In this document: positions 63,186 to 64,000 of the stretch, in pieces | Numbering within the stretch: position 1 is the first letter of the stretch | How the letters are laid out: every line of letters starts with the position of its first letter | The notes under the pieces: model-generated | What the model was told of the DNA's origin: nothing | What the model saw: only the letters and a program-made list of their open reading frames with translations | The model's database searches: none | Position numbers and translations under genes: made by a program | Origin: Oligoflexia bacterium | GTDB taxonomy: Bacteria; Bdellovibrionota; Bdellovibrionia; Bdellovibrionales; Bdellovibrionaceae | Assembly: GCA_016861345.1 (NCBI GenBank) | Contig: BOLD01000013.1 | Coordinates: forward strand, 1 to 64,000 | DNA: 64,000 nt | Direction: 5' to 3'

Positions 63186-64000
63186 GAGACCGCTCCAAAA
63201 ACTTTGGTTGATGGGAAGCCGCCCACCCAAGTCACTGTGTTGCCATTCAACGCAACAGCTTTTCCACCGGAGCCGGGATTACCCATTGCTGCATTGGTTC
63301 CACCATCTCCACAAATAGAACCATATCCACCAAGCGCACCCCAGCCGCCACCGCCGCCACCGCCAGCTATATCATTAAACTTTCCGTATGCGCCCGTATT
63401 TGTTGGTGTCGAACCACCCAAACTTCCAGACCCACCACTTCCACCGTAAGCATAATAGGCACCAAACGAAGCGGACCCTCCCGAACCACCGGAACCTCCG
63501 CCACGTCCGTGAGCTCCGCTCCAGTCGGAGGTAATACTTGAAGGACCGATACCACCTGTCCCAGGTAAAATACGCCCACCACCGCCACCAGCACTACTTC
63601 CTGATAGTCCATTACTGCCTATTAATCCAACCGTTCCACCAATGCCCCCAGCAGCCGGCGACGTCAGATCTGCCTGATAGCCATTACCGCCCTCTCCCCC
63701 GCCAGCTCCACCTCCGCCACCCGCAGTTGTAAATCCAACCGCAGTTCCACCGCCGCCTCCTCCGCCTGCAATGTAGCCACTAGCAGAATTAATGGTCGCG
63801 CCTACAGCTAACTCTACCGCAGTCCCCGCAGCTCCCCCGCTGTTCGCGTTGGAACCACGACCAATTATGTAACCATTATTCACAAGGGTGATTCCGCCAG
63901 GCCAAGAGCCGTTGATTGTGAGTGCAGGAGTCGCTGTGTTGTCAGACCAAATGTATACACCTGCATCAACAGTAATTGTGGCTGCAGATGTGCCATTCCA
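63182..64000 (-). CDS. Glycine-rich phage-adhesin-like tip protein, partial (runs off the window)
   Basis: The frame is open to the last base of the window, giving 272 residues of the C-terminal part. It begins WNGTSAATITVDAGVYIWSD, then NNGYIIGRGSNANSGG, long polyglycine stretches and the ending GGKAVALNGNTVTW.GG....VFGAVS. The same order of blocks is found in the proteins ending at 21138 and 24700. It resembles phage receptor-binding proteins with polyglycine-helix tips. Its N-terminus, signal peptide and possible stalk lie beyond 64000. The next gene starts within its stop codon. Confidence 0.8.
   Translation of the reverse strand, partial: WNGTSAATITVDAGVYIWSDNTATPALTINGSWPGGITLVNNGYIIGRGSNANSGGAAGTAVELAVGATINSASGYIAGGGGGGGTAVGFTTAGGGGGAGGGEGGNGYQADLTSPAAGGIGGTVGLIGSNGLSGSSAGGGGGRILPGTGGIGPSSITSDWSGAHGRGGGSGGSGGSASFGAYYAYGGSGGSGSLGGSTPTNTGAYGKFNDIAGGGGGGGWGALGGYGSICGDGGTNAAMGNPGSGGKAVALNGNTVTWVGGFPSTKVFGAVS

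Noticed and set aside
63159-63449. Proline-rich plus-strand open frame
   Set aside because: Complement of polyglycine codons in the third tip gene.

Overview
The window reads as chromosomal DNA of a moderately AT-rich Gram-negative bacterium. It encodes lipid A/LPS core enzymes (WaaA and a GT9 heptosyltransferase-like protein), outer-membrane barrels, many lipoproteins and a full chemotaxis set. The mix of soluble chemoreceptors, an HD-GYP protein, a lone HUH transposase, NhaR-like LysR regulation and several phage-fibre-like surface proteins fits a Bdellovibrionota-type (Bdellovibrio/Bacteriovorax-like) bacterium. That assignment is inference; no rRNA or tRNA gene was seen. Almost every base is genic and no gene-free stretch exceeds 300 bases.

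Layout. 0.2-4 kb: a Tat-exported beta-propeller-like protein, a secreted kinase-fold protein, an HD-GYP c-di-GMP phosphodiesterase and a small Cys-rich secreted protein. 4-12 kb: a minus-strand chemotaxis operon (cheA, cheW, globin-coupled receptor, cheB, cheR, PAS receptor-like protein) with a separate receiver protein upstream. 12-21 kb: housekeeping genes (CBS protein, CoA-transferase, rhodanese lipoprotein, lysS, class I aldolase, Nfu), a RAYT-like transposase and a three-gene ABC-2 exporter. 21-26 kb: two paralogous glycine-rich proteins with phage-adhesin-like tips, one on a lipoprotein-anchored stalk of Ig-like repeats. 26-30 kb: an AAA/DUF4143 ATPase, a DbpA-type helicase and a secreted HExxH protein.

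30-39 kb: a redoxin / FixH-like / barrel trio, then a clade II type nitrous oxide reductase locus: a copper chaperone-like HMA protein and a lipoprotein cytochrome c diverge from nosZ, nosB-like, nosL, nosD, nosF and nosY. A strong terminator follows nosZ, which would make nosZ mRNA more abundant than the maturation genes. 39-49 kb: tRNA and rRNA modification enzymes, TatD, DedA, a LysR regulator and lipoproteins. 49-54 kb: a second AAA/DUF4143 ATPase behind a duplicated palindrome, abutting a large Tat-exported phage-tail-fibre-like protein. 53.5-59.5 kb: a four-gene overlapping operon (barrel, EF-hand lipoprotein, MFS, methyltransferase). 59.6-62.5 kb: heptosyltransferase-like, waaA and a Fic protein. 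62.5-64 kb: a third phage-tip-like protein running off the window, coupled to a small cytosolic partner.

The most interesting pattern is five dispersed secreted proteins that look built from phage tail-fibre or adhesin parts, with Sec, lipoprotein or Tat signals and no phage morphogenesis genes nearby. I read this as a domesticated surface-adhesin repertoire, possibly used in recognising other cells. The chemoreceptors (a heme-globin sensor and an Aer-like PAS protein) and the nos locus together suggest life across oxic/anoxic boundaries.
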